Shown in pieces: positions 34,301 through 44,347 of a stretch of DNA of 64,000 nt (position 1 is its first letter; each line of letters starts with the position of its first letter). The notes under the pieces were generated by a model that saw only the letters and a list, made by a program, of their open reading frames with translations, made no database searches and was not told the DNA's origin. The position numbers and the translations under genes are program-made. Origin of the DNA: Prorocentrum cordatum (lineage: Eukaryota > Sar > Dinophyceae > Prorocentrales > Prorocentraceae); assembly GCA_963575745.1 (NCBI GenBank), contig CAUYUJ010015766.1, positions 174,105-238,104 on the forward strand, given 5' to 3'.

Positions 34301-34482
34301 AGGTGCCCCTCGGTGCTGATCACTTCGCATGCGTTGCCTCGTTCTTTCTGGCTGGCGAGTCATCGTCTGTTGTCCGCGTGGACGGCGCCACTCTTTTGTG
34401 CGGAGAAGAAGTATCTAGTGGCCTGCGGCACACCTCTCCCGCATGCCTTATGGGCTTCCGTGGAGTCTTTCAGAATTCTTGA
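28368..34482 (+). CDS. DEAH-box RNA helicase (TDRD9/spindle-E/DHX-like), six exons seen
   Basis: Joined exons: about 28368-28506, 29457-29720, 31090-31254, 31683-31806, 32146-32270, 32461-34482; all phases agree. Seen in order: LLEDCAARGE, motif Ia VTQPRRMAAV, VGWRIRGDT, FATAGYLLSW, motif II VLDEAHERTAD, motif III LMSATIDTS, RLFPVETLHLEDL, TMLVFI, FALHSQVPNEDQ, ATNIAESSVTLP (motif V), QRQGRAGRTRSG (motif VI), then HA2-like and OB-fold-like regions. Such enzymes unwind RNA with ATP. The motif I (GKT) exon is not found and must lie upstream, possibly beyond the copia element. Donors are GT, GA, GC, GC, GA with AG|G acceptors. Exon 6 opens at an acceptor, not an ATG. The stop at 34480-34482 may be intronic. 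TDRD9-like affinity is my judgement from motif style. Confidence 0.85.
28553..28672. mobile_element. Short hairpin element, family H copy 1 (helicase intron 1)
   Basis: GGTCCGCGCGGATTCCTCGG then ATCGGCGCTTGGGCC, and at the right end GGCCAAGCCCCGATCCGAAG. The arms are imperfect reverse complements. It sits in the intron between the first two recognised helicase exons. Confidence 0.75.
28919..29450. repeat. CTCCTC polypyrimidine tract in helicase intron 1
   Basis: Long (TCC)n/(CCT)n-rich stretch on the coding strand directly before the AG|G acceptor at 29456/29457. It may serve as an oversized polypyrimidine tract. Reverse-strand purine frames are artefacts. Confidence 0.8.
30044..30352. repeat. 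GGGTGGGTCGC minisatellite (array 2, helicase intron 2)
   Basis: About 26 copies of the 11-12-bp unit, with GGGTGGATCGC variants. The left flank at 29886-29915 matches that of array 1 (19295-19325). It is followed by an AACAAACAACAAACAAC run at 30361-30410. Confidence 0.9.
30866..31016. mobile_element. Family A element, copy 1 (helicase intron 2)
   Basis: Starts AAACACACAGACACAATGAA, contains CATATGGGAAGTGGGGGGGA, and ends TTGTGTGTATTTCTTTGTGT then GTCCTGGGGCCCCTTC. The ends are inverted (ACACACAGACACAA against TTGTGTGTATTT). Copies 2-4 are at 48545, 51021 and 51558. Confidence 0.8.
31275..31501. mobile_element. Family R element, copy 1 (helicase intron 3)
   Basis: GCGAAGCGTCCTGGTTGGCC through GGACGGTCGGTCCCTGCTCA is about 230 bp and matches 48811-49040 along its length, with interspersed differences. 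It fills most of the intron between exons ending 31254 and starting 31683. Confidence 0.75.
32305..32423. mobile_element. Short hairpin element, family H copy 2 (helicase intron 5)
   Basis: GGTCCGCGGTTTTGTTGGAT then CGGCGCTGGGCCCCC, and the right end GCGCCGATCCAAGAATTGTG then CGCGGACC. It is the core of a 190-bp intron (32271-32460) with a GA donor. Confidence 0.8.
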
Positions 34483-35749
34483 GTCTTGTGCGCCTCCAGA
34501 AAGGGGTCCCTGCGGGGTCTCGCGAGGGTCTCTGGAGGGCTTCTGGGAGGGTTCCCGAGGGGATCCTGGTCGTTTTGGGGTCGTCCTGGCCGGGAAAGGC
34601 TGTGGGCCCGCGGCCCCCAGCGCACCCAACGGAAGCTGGAGCCGTCGACGTCAAACTTTTCTGCTGCGTGTCAAGCGTTGCGAGCCCGGGAGGCTTGCGC
34701 GTCGCATCCCGGGAGCGCGCGACGGCGCCCGACGATCCAGGCAGCCAGGAGGCCTGGGCCCTCGTGAACCTGCACAGTCAGCCCGCGTAGTACGGGTGGG
34801 CAGCCTTCCCAAAAGGGTACCCTCGCCCCCTCGCCTCCTCGGTGCATCCTTCGCCGCTTTCGCTGGCCGCGCCCCGCTCGAGAAGCCTCGACATGGGCGC
34901 CCGAGGCCCTCGCATCCTCCTCGCGCATCCTGACTATCCCTTGCTCGACCGTGGCCATTCGTATGACCCTTGGGTGTTTCGGGTGGGGCCAGGACCGAGA
35001 CAGCTCGCTCCGGAGCGGTACGGAAGGCTCCCTCCGCGTTGCGGAGCCGCCCTGGAGCGGCGGCAGCGCCCGCCGCACCAATGCTCGGCGCCGGACTCCA
35101 GAGAGCCCCGGTCAACTTCACGGCCCGGCTCTGTCCCGGTCTGGGCTTCGTCTTCGTGTGCTCGGCCACGCGCCAAGGGGGGTGGGGGGGGAGGGGGGGC
35201 CGCTTCTTAGAGGCACCCCTGCTTCTCGGAAGGCGCGGGCCTTGCCAGCAGTTGTAGGGTCGGCGCCTTCTGAGACGCAGGCTCCTTTTAAGAAGCCTTC
35301 CCCCTTCCCCATACCCACTTCTGCGCGCGAAGGCCTTGCGGCCGGTGCCGCCGACCCTGAAGAGTTACGACGACGACAACGGTGGGGGCGGCGGCGACGA
35401 CGACGACGCTGACGTTGGCTAGAGTCCTCAGGGATGCTTCTTGGGGCCTCTTCGGAAGGCTCTCGGGGGCCTCTGGGGAGGATTTTTGTGGCCTCTTGGG
35501 GGCCTCTTGGGGGCCTCTTGGGAGCCTCTTGGGAGCCTCTTGGGAGCCTCTTCGGAGCCTCTTCGGGCTTCCTGGGGTCTTCTTGGAGGACCCTTGAGGC
35601 CTCGTGGGGCCTCTTTGGGTCACGGCCCGACTCAATCCTGGCCCTGGCTCCTGGGGGAGGAGGCGGCGGAGGAGGGGGAGGAGGAGGAGGAGGAGGAGGA
35701 GGCCCTCTCGGGTCCCGGCTTCGTCTTACTGTTCTCCTGCGTGCTCGAG
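34483..35749. other. Repeat-rich spacer or intron
   Basis: Contains modules GGGGGCCTCTTGGGAGCCTC (35440-35590), a GGA tract (35655-35702) and a CGA tract near 35365-35410. The rest is GC-rich without a clear exon. Confidence 0.5.
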
Positions 35750-35960
35750 GCACTGCCGCGGACTCTACGCGCTCCTGACCCTCGACCCGCACAGGGTGCC
35801 GCTGCGCCTGGGCTTCGCGCTGGGCCCCCGCGGCGGCGCCCACGGCGGGCGGCCCCTGCTCGCCGGGGTGCAGCTGCACAGTGCCCGGCACCTAGAGGGT
35901 TTGGCCGCCCGCAGGGGGGCCGCTCGGCCTTCCTGGCGCCAGCCCGCCCGAGCGCCCGTT
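35750..35960 (+). CDS. Possible further helicase exon
   Basis: Sequence after CTCGAG reads GLYALLTLDPHRVPLRLGFA then LGPRGGAHGGRPLLAGVQLH. This resembles the C-terminal region of TDRD9-like helicases (ALGPLLTL..., GALxGLG...GRPL). It is preceded by polypurine and CTTGGGAGCC-type repeats (35440-35700) that would be intronic. Exon borders are uncertain and composition is highly GC-biased, so this is tentative. Confidence 0.35.
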
Positions 35961-36199
35961 GGGCGTGACGCGTCGCGGGGGGCGACGACTGGGGGGGGGG
36001 GGGGCGGCAGCGACGGCTGCAGAACAGAAGCCCTTTTGGGGCCTCGGAAGAGGCCGTGCAGGCCCCCCCCCCCAAAAAGGGGGGGCCCTCATGGGGCCCG
36101 AGGCGTGCGCCTTGCCTCCCCATTGAGCTACACCGGAGCCCGAGCGGCAGGCGACGCACGGGCAGGAACGCCGAGTCGAGCAGCGCCTTTCTCATGATC

Positions 36200-36830
36200 A
36201 GTGGGCTCGTCAGTTCGAGTCAAGGCATTGGCCGAAGGACCACTCTGGGTCTTAGTGGGCCCTGGAAACGATAGGGCCGTTTTTTTACCAGTTCCGTTTG
36301 GCCGCTCCTTTGCCGGTTCCGGCGCCTATTTTGTTTGGTTCCGTTTTGCCGTTCTGTTGCCGTTTAGTAGGCTTTGGAAACGACACAGAGACCCGACGTT
36401 CAAAAATTCTAGAGCGGCGGGATTCTGGCAGTTTTCGGCCTCTAGGGGCCCTCGCCGGGCCTCGGCAGCGTCAAAGAATGACTCGGGGCGAAAAAACCAA
36501 CCCCAGTCCAGACCTCCGGGGCCCACGCATCGAACAACATCGGAGCGGCCGGATGTATGGTGACGGCCGTTTTTACGGTTTCCGTTTTGCGGTTTGTTTG
36601 CCAGTTTTGGCGCCGTTTCTTTTTTGGTTCTGTTTTGCCATTCTGTTGCCAATTCCTGTTCTGGTTCCGTTTTTGGAGCCGTTTTCATTCCCTCTTCCAT
36701 TTGATTTTTCCTGGAAAGGGCTTAAGCCCAGGGTTCTCTTTTGGTGGGTTTACCCCGTGGTTTGATTTGAGGTGGGCCGCCGACTTTCTTTTGCGATCAA
36801 TATCGAAATCGAGGTGGGCCAGCGAATAAA
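36200..36830. other. No gene; TTTTGCCGTTTCCGTT-type degenerate repeat
   Basis: Recurrent TTCCGTTTTGCCGTTCTG / TTCTGTTTTGCCATTCTG blocks at about 36290-36370 and 36570-36680. A segment CGGGCCTCGGCAGCGTCAAA then GAATGACTC at 36454-36482 matches 48494-48525. No gene is seen. Confidence 0.5.
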
Positions 36831-36831
36831 A

Positions 36832-37260
36832 CATTGAGGATGTCTCGAGCGAAACGCTTGTTTTCCAGAATTTGTTGAGGATGTCTCGAGCGAAACGCTT
36901 GTTTTGTGTTATAGATTGTCCTCTCCTGGGGACCTTACTTCAGATGATCTCTCAAGTGAAATACTTGTTTTCACGTGCCCAGGTCTTGAGGATGTCTCGA
37001 GCGAGACGCTTGGTTTCGCGACTCCAGGTTGCCCAGACAGATGTCTAGCATGAGGATTTGTTGAGGATGTCTCGAACCAGAGGCTTGTTTTCATGTGTTC
37101 AGGTCGGCCAGGCTGATGCCTAGCATGAGGATGTGTCGAGGAAGTGACGATCGAGAAGCTTGTTTGCACGTGTCCAGGTTGCCCAGGCGGATATCTAGCA
37201 TGAGGATGTGCTGAGAACGTCTTGAGCGAAACGCGTGTTTTCACGTGCCCAGGTCGCCCA
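36832..37260. repeat. Tandem ~60-90-bp GAGGATGTCTCGAGCGAAACG repeat
   Basis: GAGGATGTCTCGAGCGAAAC or diverged versions recur at about 36835, 36877, 36973, 37062, 37127 and 37201, each followed by GCTTGTTTTCACGTG-like and, in later copies, CCAGGTTGCCCAGGC and CTAGCATGAGGATGTG segments. Confidence 0.8.
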
Positions 37261-38056
37261 GGCACAGCACAGCCCTCGGCACTGTACATCAATATCGATA
37301 CCCTTAGCATGGCAGCCTGGCATGTTGCTTGTCACGTTCCGCGGAGCGTCCCGTGGCGAGTCCCTCTGGCACGTCGCGCGGTGCACGTCCATTGGCTCGT
37401 TCCGTAGCGCGTCCCCTTGGCACGTCCCGCGCTGCGTGCCCATGGCACGTCCCCTTGCACGTCGCCTGGCGCGTCCTTTGGGACGTTCCGCGGCGCGTCC
37501 TCCTGGCATGTCCCCCTGTCGATGAGTTTTGGGGCAGCTACCATTTGCTCAGGCAGCTCGAGCTTAAGATCAAGATCAGTTCAGTCAGGACTCGGATGCA
37601 AAGAGGACTCGATCCACAATGCTATATAGAGCACAATCGCGGCATGGCACATCGCAGTTCAGCACGGCCCAGCACAGCATTGCCGTCGGCACGGTACAAC
37701 AAGATCGATACACTCAACATTGCACCTTGGCACGTTCTTTGGCGCGTTCCGTGGCGAGTCCCCCTGGCACGTCGCGCGGCGCGTCCCCTGGCACGTCCCG
37801 CGGCACGTCCATTGGCACGTTCCGTAGCGCGTTCCCTTGGCGCGTCCCGCGGTGCGTCCCCCTGGCACGTCCCCTGGCACGTCGCCTGGCGCGTCCCTTG
37901 GGACGTTCCGCGGCGCGTCTTCCTGGCATACCCCCTTTGTCGATTAGTTTTGGGGCAGCTACCATCTGCTCAGGCAGCTCGAGCTTAATATCCAGATCAG
38001 TTCGGTCAGGACTCGGATGCCAGGGAGGACTCGATCCACAACGCTATATATATATA

Positions 38057-38088
<32 letters not shown>

Positions 38089-38200
38089 GAGCACAATCGC
38101 GGCATGGCACATCGCAGTTCAGCAGGGCGTAGCACAGCACAGCCTTCGGCACAGTACATCAAGATCGATACATTCCGCATTGCATTTGCCCGTCGCCCAA
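37259..38200. repeat. Tandem ~410-460-bp repeat with GGCACGTC core and (TA)n
   Basis: GCACAGCACAGCCCTCGGCA at 37260, a related form at 37670 and again at 38130 mark two full units and a third start. Each full unit has a GGCACGTCnCnnGGCGCGTCC minisatellite block followed by TTTTGGGGCAGCTACCATTT and CAGGCAGCTCGAGCTTAA. The second unit has acquired a (TA)n/(TG)n expansion at 38045-38089. Confidence 0.85.
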
Positions 38201-38582
38201 TCAGGTGTCTTTGAAACGTTGCCCAATCAGGTGTCTTTGAAGCGTTGCCATGCCTTACATCTCTATATTCCTTTCCGGGTCCGTGGGTCGATCACTTTTT
38301 TTCGGAAGCGGTGAACGAACACTTGTTTCCAAGGTCCAGCACACCGTCCTCTTCACCCGCCAGCTGCCTGGGCTCCCGACCATCGAGCATCTGAATGGTA
38401 TCCGAGAGTTGGAGCCGGCTGCGGGGCGGAGGTGGCCCAGCACCGGTTCCAGCCGGCAGGAGAGGGGGGGCGAATGGGGGCCTTGTGGTCGCCGCGGCTG
38501 GACGCTGTCGACGAGCGGGTCTGCTTCGACTCCGGGAGGGGTTCCCAGACATATTCAGAGCTGATTTATTTTCGTCCCCCTC

Positions 38583-39076
38583 TTGACCGATCTTCTCAGC
38601 ACCCATCCAGCGCGGACCCCCCAGCCGACTCCAATCCGAGAGAGCCTGCGGCGCAATCTGCGGGCCAGGCTGTCCAAGAACGGCCAGGGGCAAGACATCT
38701 TGCTGTGGGAGGACAAGCGTGCTGCCGACTCGTTGAGAGAGTTGGTTGCCTGTGTGGAAGAAGCGGACTTACTCGAGGAGCGGATGGCGTCTTCCTCGCT
38801 GGTGTGGTCTTTGCACCAGCCCGGGTCGCTCAGGGGAGCCGTAGCGCTGGATTCCCCAGGCAAGGAAGGCGATGCGGATGACCAGAACATCGCATCCTTG
38901 GTGCCCATCGAGATTCCAATCGAGGACACAGAGGCGGCCGTGGTGCTGCAAGAGAGGGGTGATCGACGTACCCCTTGCACAAAGCACGGCTTCGAGTGCC
39001 CGGAGTGCGGCGAAACCTTCCGCGATTGGGACGAGTGCTTGGAGCATCTCCAGGCAACGTGCCATCTGGATGTATC
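38583..39076 (+). CDS. C2H2 zinc-finger coding segment
   Basis: An open frame reads ESLRRNLRARLSKNGQGQDI, then ADSLRELVACVEEADLLEER, and ends with FECPECGETFRDWDECLEHL followed by QATCH: a C-x2-C-x12-H-x5-H zinc finger. It stops making sense exactly where the mobile element begins (about 39077). It may be the C-terminus of the helicase gene 3-4 kb upstream or an exon of a separate gene. The frame opens at a non-ATG codon after a CAG, consistent with an internal exon. An upstream piece near 38335-38410 (VLFTRQLPGLPTIEHLNGIR) may be the previous exon. Confidence 0.5.
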
Positions 39077-40684
39077 GAAGACGCCTACGGCGAATCACCG
39101 CCGCCCCCTGCCTTTTTGGAAGGCGCCTATGTGGCTGAACGTTGAGGCCAGACCTGCCAAGCTATCGGACCATGTTTTCCCCGAATCGGTTTGGAATGCC
39201 TTCGGGGAACACGTGGGTATCTTGAAGGTCATCTTGGCCGTCTGGAGGCCATTTTGACCCTTTCGGGCCTTCTTGGAGGACGTCTTGGAGGGCTCTTGGG
39301 CCGTCTTGGAGGCCATCTTGAGCGTCTTGGAGACCTCTTGGGCCGTCTTGGGGGCCTCTTGGGGCCGTGTCTTGGGCCTCTTGGGCGATCTTTGGGGGCA
39401 CTTGGGCCGTCTCGGGCCGTCGGAAGGCAAAGAAAAGCAAATGCCACAATCCTTCAAAAACCAATGGGAAGTCAATGATTTTGGCCTTTTCAGGCTTTCC
39501 TGGAGGCCCTCTTGGAGGCCTCTTGGGCCGTCTTGGGCCATCTTAGGGCCATGTTCGGCCGTCTTGGTGGGCTCCTGGTCCGTCTGACGCCGTCGGAAGC
39601 CGTTTGGGGGACCTCTATGGGCCGACTCGGGGCCCTCTTGGAATGCTCCAGGGCCGTTTTGGAGGCCCATCTTGGGCGCCTTAAAGGCCTTCTGTGCCGT
39701 CTTGGGGGCCTCTTGGGGCCGTCTTGGGGCCCTCTTGGGCCGTTCTGGGGCCATCTTGGAGGCCTCTTGGGCGATCTTTCGGCGATCTTCGGGGGCTCTT
39801 GGGTCGTCTCGGGCCGTCGGAAGGCCGAAAAGAAGCAAATGTCAAACTCTGTCAAAAACCCTAGGAACATCAAAGTTTTGGGCCTCTTCTGGCCTTCCTG
39901 GAGGCCCTCTTGGGGGCCTCTTGGGCCGTCTTGGGCCAGCTTCGAGCCAACTTCGGCCATCTTGGTGGGTTCCTGGCACGTCTGACGCCGTCGGGAGCCG
40001 TCTTGGGGGCCTTTCTGGGCCGACTTGGGGCCCTCTTGGGGCGCTTCGGGGCCGTCTTGGCGGCCATCTTGGGCGTCTCGGAGGCCATCTTGGGCGTGTG
40101 GGAGGCCTCTTGGGCCGTCTGGGGGCCCTCTTTCGGGCTTCTTGGAGGCCACTTGGGCCGTCGTGGGACCCTTTTGGGGGTCTCTTGGGCGATCTTGGGG
40201 GCCTCTTGGGCCGTCTTGGGCCGTCGGAAAGCCGAAAAGGCGCAGATGCCCAAACCTTCAAAAACCTAAGGAACATCAATGATTTTGGCCCTTTCGGGCC
40301 TTCCTGGAGGACGTCTTTGAGGGCTCTTGGGCCGTCTTGGAGGCCTCTTGCGGGCCTGTTGGGCGGTCGTAGACCATCTTGAGGCAATCTTGGGCCGTCT
40401 TGGAGGCATCTTGGGGCCATCTTAGCCGTCTTGGAGGCCATCTTGGGCCGTCTTGGAGACGTCTTGGAGACCATCCTGGGCCATCTTGGCCGTCTTGGAC
40501 GCCATCTTGGGCCAACTGGAGGAAACAGAGGCACGACGGACGCGTTTTGAGATCCTTTCCGGGTGGCCGGCGGGACGGGCCGAAGCTCCAGGGGGGGGGT
40601 CCTTTTGGAAAAAGAGCCAAACCAAAAACCATATGAATCGGCACGCCAGGCACCCCTGTTGCAAGCAACAGGGGGCGGCGGATC
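39077..40684. mobile_element. Inverted-repeat element with ~400-bp repeats (copy C)
   Basis: Left end GAAGACGCCTACGGCGAATC then ACCGCCGCCCCCTG; right end ACAGGGGGCGGCGGATC at 40668-40684. The interior repeats (landmarks at about 39475, 39870 and 40278) match copy A. It interrupts sequence right after the zinc-finger segment. Confidence 0.75.
39235..40510. repeat. ~400-bp CTTGGGCCGT repeat inside copy C
   Basis: Three to four units with landmarks AATGATTTTGGCC, GTCTGACGCCGTCGG(A/G)A and CGGGCCGTCGGAAGGC. Reverse-strand Pro/Arg-rich frames are artefacts of the modules. Confidence 0.85.
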
Positions 40685-40949
40685 TGGTGGCCTTTGGCTC
40701 ATCCCGCCACCGGGCCCGGGTCGTGGACAGGAGGCCTCTCGGATGCCTCGTGCGGTCTCTTGGGAGTAGGGGGCCTCTTGGCGGCCTCTCTGGAGCCTCT
40801 CGGAGGCTCTTTCCTGGGGGGCTCTGGTGGCATCGGGAGCGTCTTGGGATTTTCTCATTTTTGTCCTCCCCATCCTAGGGGGGTTCCTGTTTTCTCTGGG
40901 CACTTAGCGCAGGAGAGAGAACCTCACCCCTCTCCTCTCATCACCCTCC

Positions 40950-40962
40950 CGCCACCACCACC

Positions 40963-41038
<76 letters not shown>

Positions 41039-41214
41039 CCACTATCTTACACACGCGCACTCATCATCATCATCATCATCTTCGTCGTCGTCATCATGAG
41101 TGCTACCACCATCACCATCACCATCACCATCACTTGCAATATCACCACCACCACCATCATCTTCATCACCATCATCTTCATCACCATCATCTGCATCACC
41201 ATCATCATCATCAC

Positions 41215-41261
<47 letters not shown>

Positions 41262-41275
41262 TTGTATAATCTTTA
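40950..41275. repeat. ATC/ACC trinucleotide field
   Basis: (CAC/ATC)n runs, almost uninterrupted at 40978-41037 and 41210-41262, produce poly-Ser, poly-Ile and poly-His frames. No gene. Confidence 0.95.
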
Positions 41276-41464
41276 TTGCTGTGAATAGTCGCATCACCGA
41301 TATGTCTATTCCCAGAAGTATTACCAGTATCATCGCGATTGTTATGAGTTTTCATGAACTGTCATGGTGTTATTGTTATCATCATCATTGCTATAATTCG
41401 TCTTACGTGTTGTTGCTGTTGTTCAGAGTTTTATCAGTATTGGAAGCATTATTCTTATGCTACT

Positions 41465-41924
41465 GATGATGCCATGATGACGATGGCGACGATGATGCTG
41501 CTGATGATGATGCTGATGCTGATGATGATGCTGATGCTGCTGCTGATGATGATGATGATGATGATGCTGATGCTAACGCTGATGATGACGATGCTGCGGA
41601 TTATGCTGCTGATGCAGATGCAGATGATGCTGCTGCTGATGATGAGGATGATGATGATGATGATGGTGATGCTGATCATGATGATGATGATGCTGATGAT
41701 GCTGCTGATGATGATGATGCTGATGCTGATGCTGATGATGCCGATGCTGATGCTGATGAGGATGCTGCTTTTTAGTCGTGTTCGTATTATTCCTAGTCGT
41801 ATGGTCAGTCGACTCATGTATTCCGTATAGTATTACTCGTATTCGTGTTTTCAGTCTTTACATTCTTATATGTTTCGTTATTGTTATTATTACTACTATT
41901 ATTATTATTAGTACTATTATTATT

Positions 41925-41993
<69 letters not shown>

Positions 41994-42000
41994 TGTTTCA
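41465..42000. repeat. GATGATGCT and ATT microsatellites
   Basis: GAT/GCT runs at 41465-41770, AT-rich spacer, then nearly pure (TTA)n at 41920-41995. Confidence 0.95.
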
Positions 42001-42109
42001 CTGTAGTAAGTGGTATCATGATTGTACTATTGTTATCACTTTTTGTTTTTGTTTTCAACTATCTTGTGTTGGTACTCGTTTTGAATAGAGCACAGTGGTC
42101 TCCACCTCC

Positions 42110-42292
42110 CTCTCCTTCTCCTCATCCACCTCCTCCTCCTCCCTCCCTCCTCCTCCTCCTCCTCCTCCTCTTCCTCCTCCTCCTCCTCCTCCTTTCCTCC
42201 TCCCCCTCCTCCTCCCCGCCTCCACCTCCCCCTCCTCCTTCCTCCCTCAAGTCTCCTCCTCGTTTTCTTCCTCCTCCTCCTCCTCCCTGCCT
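42110..42292. repeat. TCC polypyrimidine tract
   Basis: (CTC)n-rich stretch leading into the 102-bp array. Confidence 0.9.
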
Positions 42293-42296
42293 CGTG

Positions 42297-43898
42297 ACCT
42301 CGCTGTCCCCTGGGGGGCTGCGATCTGCGAAACGGTCGCCACTTTCGTGGGCTCCCAGGAGGTCCAGCGGAGGGGTGTCCCACGCAGATCACCACGAGAC
42401 CTCGCCGTCCCGGGGGGGGGGGGGGCTGCGATCTGCGAAACAGACGCCACTTTCGTGGGCTCCTGGGAGGTCCAGCGGAGGGGTGCCCCACGCAGGTCAC
42501 CGCGAGACCTCGCCGTCCCCTGGGGGGCTGCGATCTGCGAAACAGTCGCCACTTTCGTGGGCTCCTGGGAGGTCAAGCGGAGGGGTGTCCCACGCAGATC
42601 ACCACGAGACCTCGCCGTCACCTGGGGGGGCTGCGATCTGCGAAACAATAGCCACTTTCGTGGGCTCCTGGGAGGTCCAGCGGAGGGGTGTCCCACGCAG
42701 ATCACCACGAGACCTCGCTGTCCCTTGGGGGGCTGCGATCTGCGAAACAATCGCCACTTTCGTGGGCTCCTGGGAGGTCCAGCGGAGGGGTGTCCCACGC
42801 AGATCACCACGAGACCTCGCTGTCCCTGGGGGGCTGCGATCTGCGAAACAATCGCCACTTTCGTGGGCTCCTGGGAGGTCCAGCGGAGGGGTGTCCCACG
42901 CAGATCACCACGAGACCTCGCTCCCCTGGGGGGCTGCGATCTGCGAAACAATCGCCACTTTCGTGGGCTCCTGGGAGGTCCAGCGTGTCCCACGCAGATC
43001 ACCACGAGACCTCGCCGTCCCCTGGGGGGCTGCGATCTGCGAAACAGTCGCCACTTTCGTTGGATCCTGGGAGGTCCAGCCACGAGACCTCGCCGTCCCC
43101 TGGGGGGCTGCGATCTGCGAAACAGTCACCACTTTCGTGGGCTCCTGGGAGGTCCAGCGGAGGGGTGTCCCACGCAGATCACCACGAGACCTCGCCGTCC
43201 CCTGGGGGGCTGCGATCTGCGACACGTCGCCGCTTTCGTGGGCTCTGGGAGGTCCAGCGGAGGGGTGTCCCACGCAGATCACCACGAGACCTCGCCGTCC
43301 CTTGGGGGGCTGCGATCTGCGAAACAATCGCCACTTTCGTGGGCTCCTGGGAGGTCCAGCGGAGGGGTGTCCCACGCAGATCACCACGAGACCTCGCCGT
43401 CCCTGGGGGGCTGATCTGCGAAACAATCGCCACTTTCGTGGGCTCCTGGGAGGTCCAGCGGAGGGGTGTCCCACGCAGATCACCGCGAGACCTCGCCGCC
43501 CCCTGGGGGGCTGCGATCTGCGAAACAATCGCCACTTTCGTGGGCTCCCGGGAGGTCCAGCGGAGGGGTGTCCCACGCAGATCACCACGAGACCTCGCCG
43601 TCTCCTGGGGGGCTGCGATCTGCGAAACTGCCGCCACTTTCGTGGGCTCCTGGAGGTCAAGCGGAGGGGTGTCCCACGCAGAGCATCGCGAGACCTCGCC
43701 GTCCCCTGGGGGGCTGCGATCTGCGAAGCAGTCGCCACTTTCGTGGGCTTCTGGGAGGTCCAGCGGGGGGGTGTCCCACGCAGATCACCACGAGACCTCG
43801 CCGTCCCCTGGGGGGCTGCGATCTGCGAAACAGTCGCCACTTTCGTGGGCTCCTGGGAGGTCCAGCGGAGGGGTGTCCCACGCAGATCACCACGCGAA
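42297..43898. repeat. 102-bp tandem array, about 16 copies, in-frame
   Basis: The unit runs GAGACCTCGCCGTCCCCTGG ... GGGGCTGCGATCTGCGAAAC ... GGAGGTCCAGCGGAGGGGTG ... CACGCAGATCACCAC. Starts at 42504, 42606, 42709, 42811 and 42912 show a period of 102 ± 1. Since 102 is 34 codons, several frames on both strands stay open for 300-800 codons. Unit length varies by 1-10 bp (one copy near 43080 lacks a segment), so frames switch. I regard this as a minisatellite, not a gene. Confidence 0.9.
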
Positions 43899-43999
43899 GG
43901 TCACTCTTGCCTGGTGTCGCTCTTGCGAGTAGCCGAGGAAGGGGGGGGGAATCTGCGTCCCACCGAAGCTGCAGGACTGCCGGCCTGGCAGCTGGGGCG

Positions 44000-44060
<61 letters not shown>
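44000..44060. repeat. (GT)n microsatellite
   Basis: About 30 GT dinucleotides with a few C interruptions. Confidence 0.98.
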
Positions 44061-44063
<3 letters not shown>

Positions 44064-44347
44064 GTGCGTCTGCGTGAGCGCTCGCCCTTTTCCCACGCGG
44101 CTTCAGAGGGAAGCTGCGGTCGAGACTCCGAAATAGGGGCCACATTGGGCTCAGGGCTCTGATTCCACGGCCGTTCCTCTGTCGGAGCCTGGCCCAGGCC
44201 GCCTCGTTCTCCCCCTTCGGGGGGGGGGGCGCCAAAGCGACGCCGCCGCCGCCAGGCTCTCCAGCGCAGTCTCGGTCGGCCTCCGCAGGGCCTGACCCGT
44301 CCTTGGCATGCACCTAAGTCATCAATCCATTTCCTTCCGACCAGCCT

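Noticed and set aside
35118-35891. 257-codon reverse-strand frame
   Set aside because: Pro/Arg-rich low complexity over GGA tract and CTTGGGAGCC modules; no family resemblance.
41778-44162. 794-codon + strand frame
   Set aside because: Runs through ATT, TCC, 102-bp and GT repeats; open only because the 102-bp period is a multiple of three.
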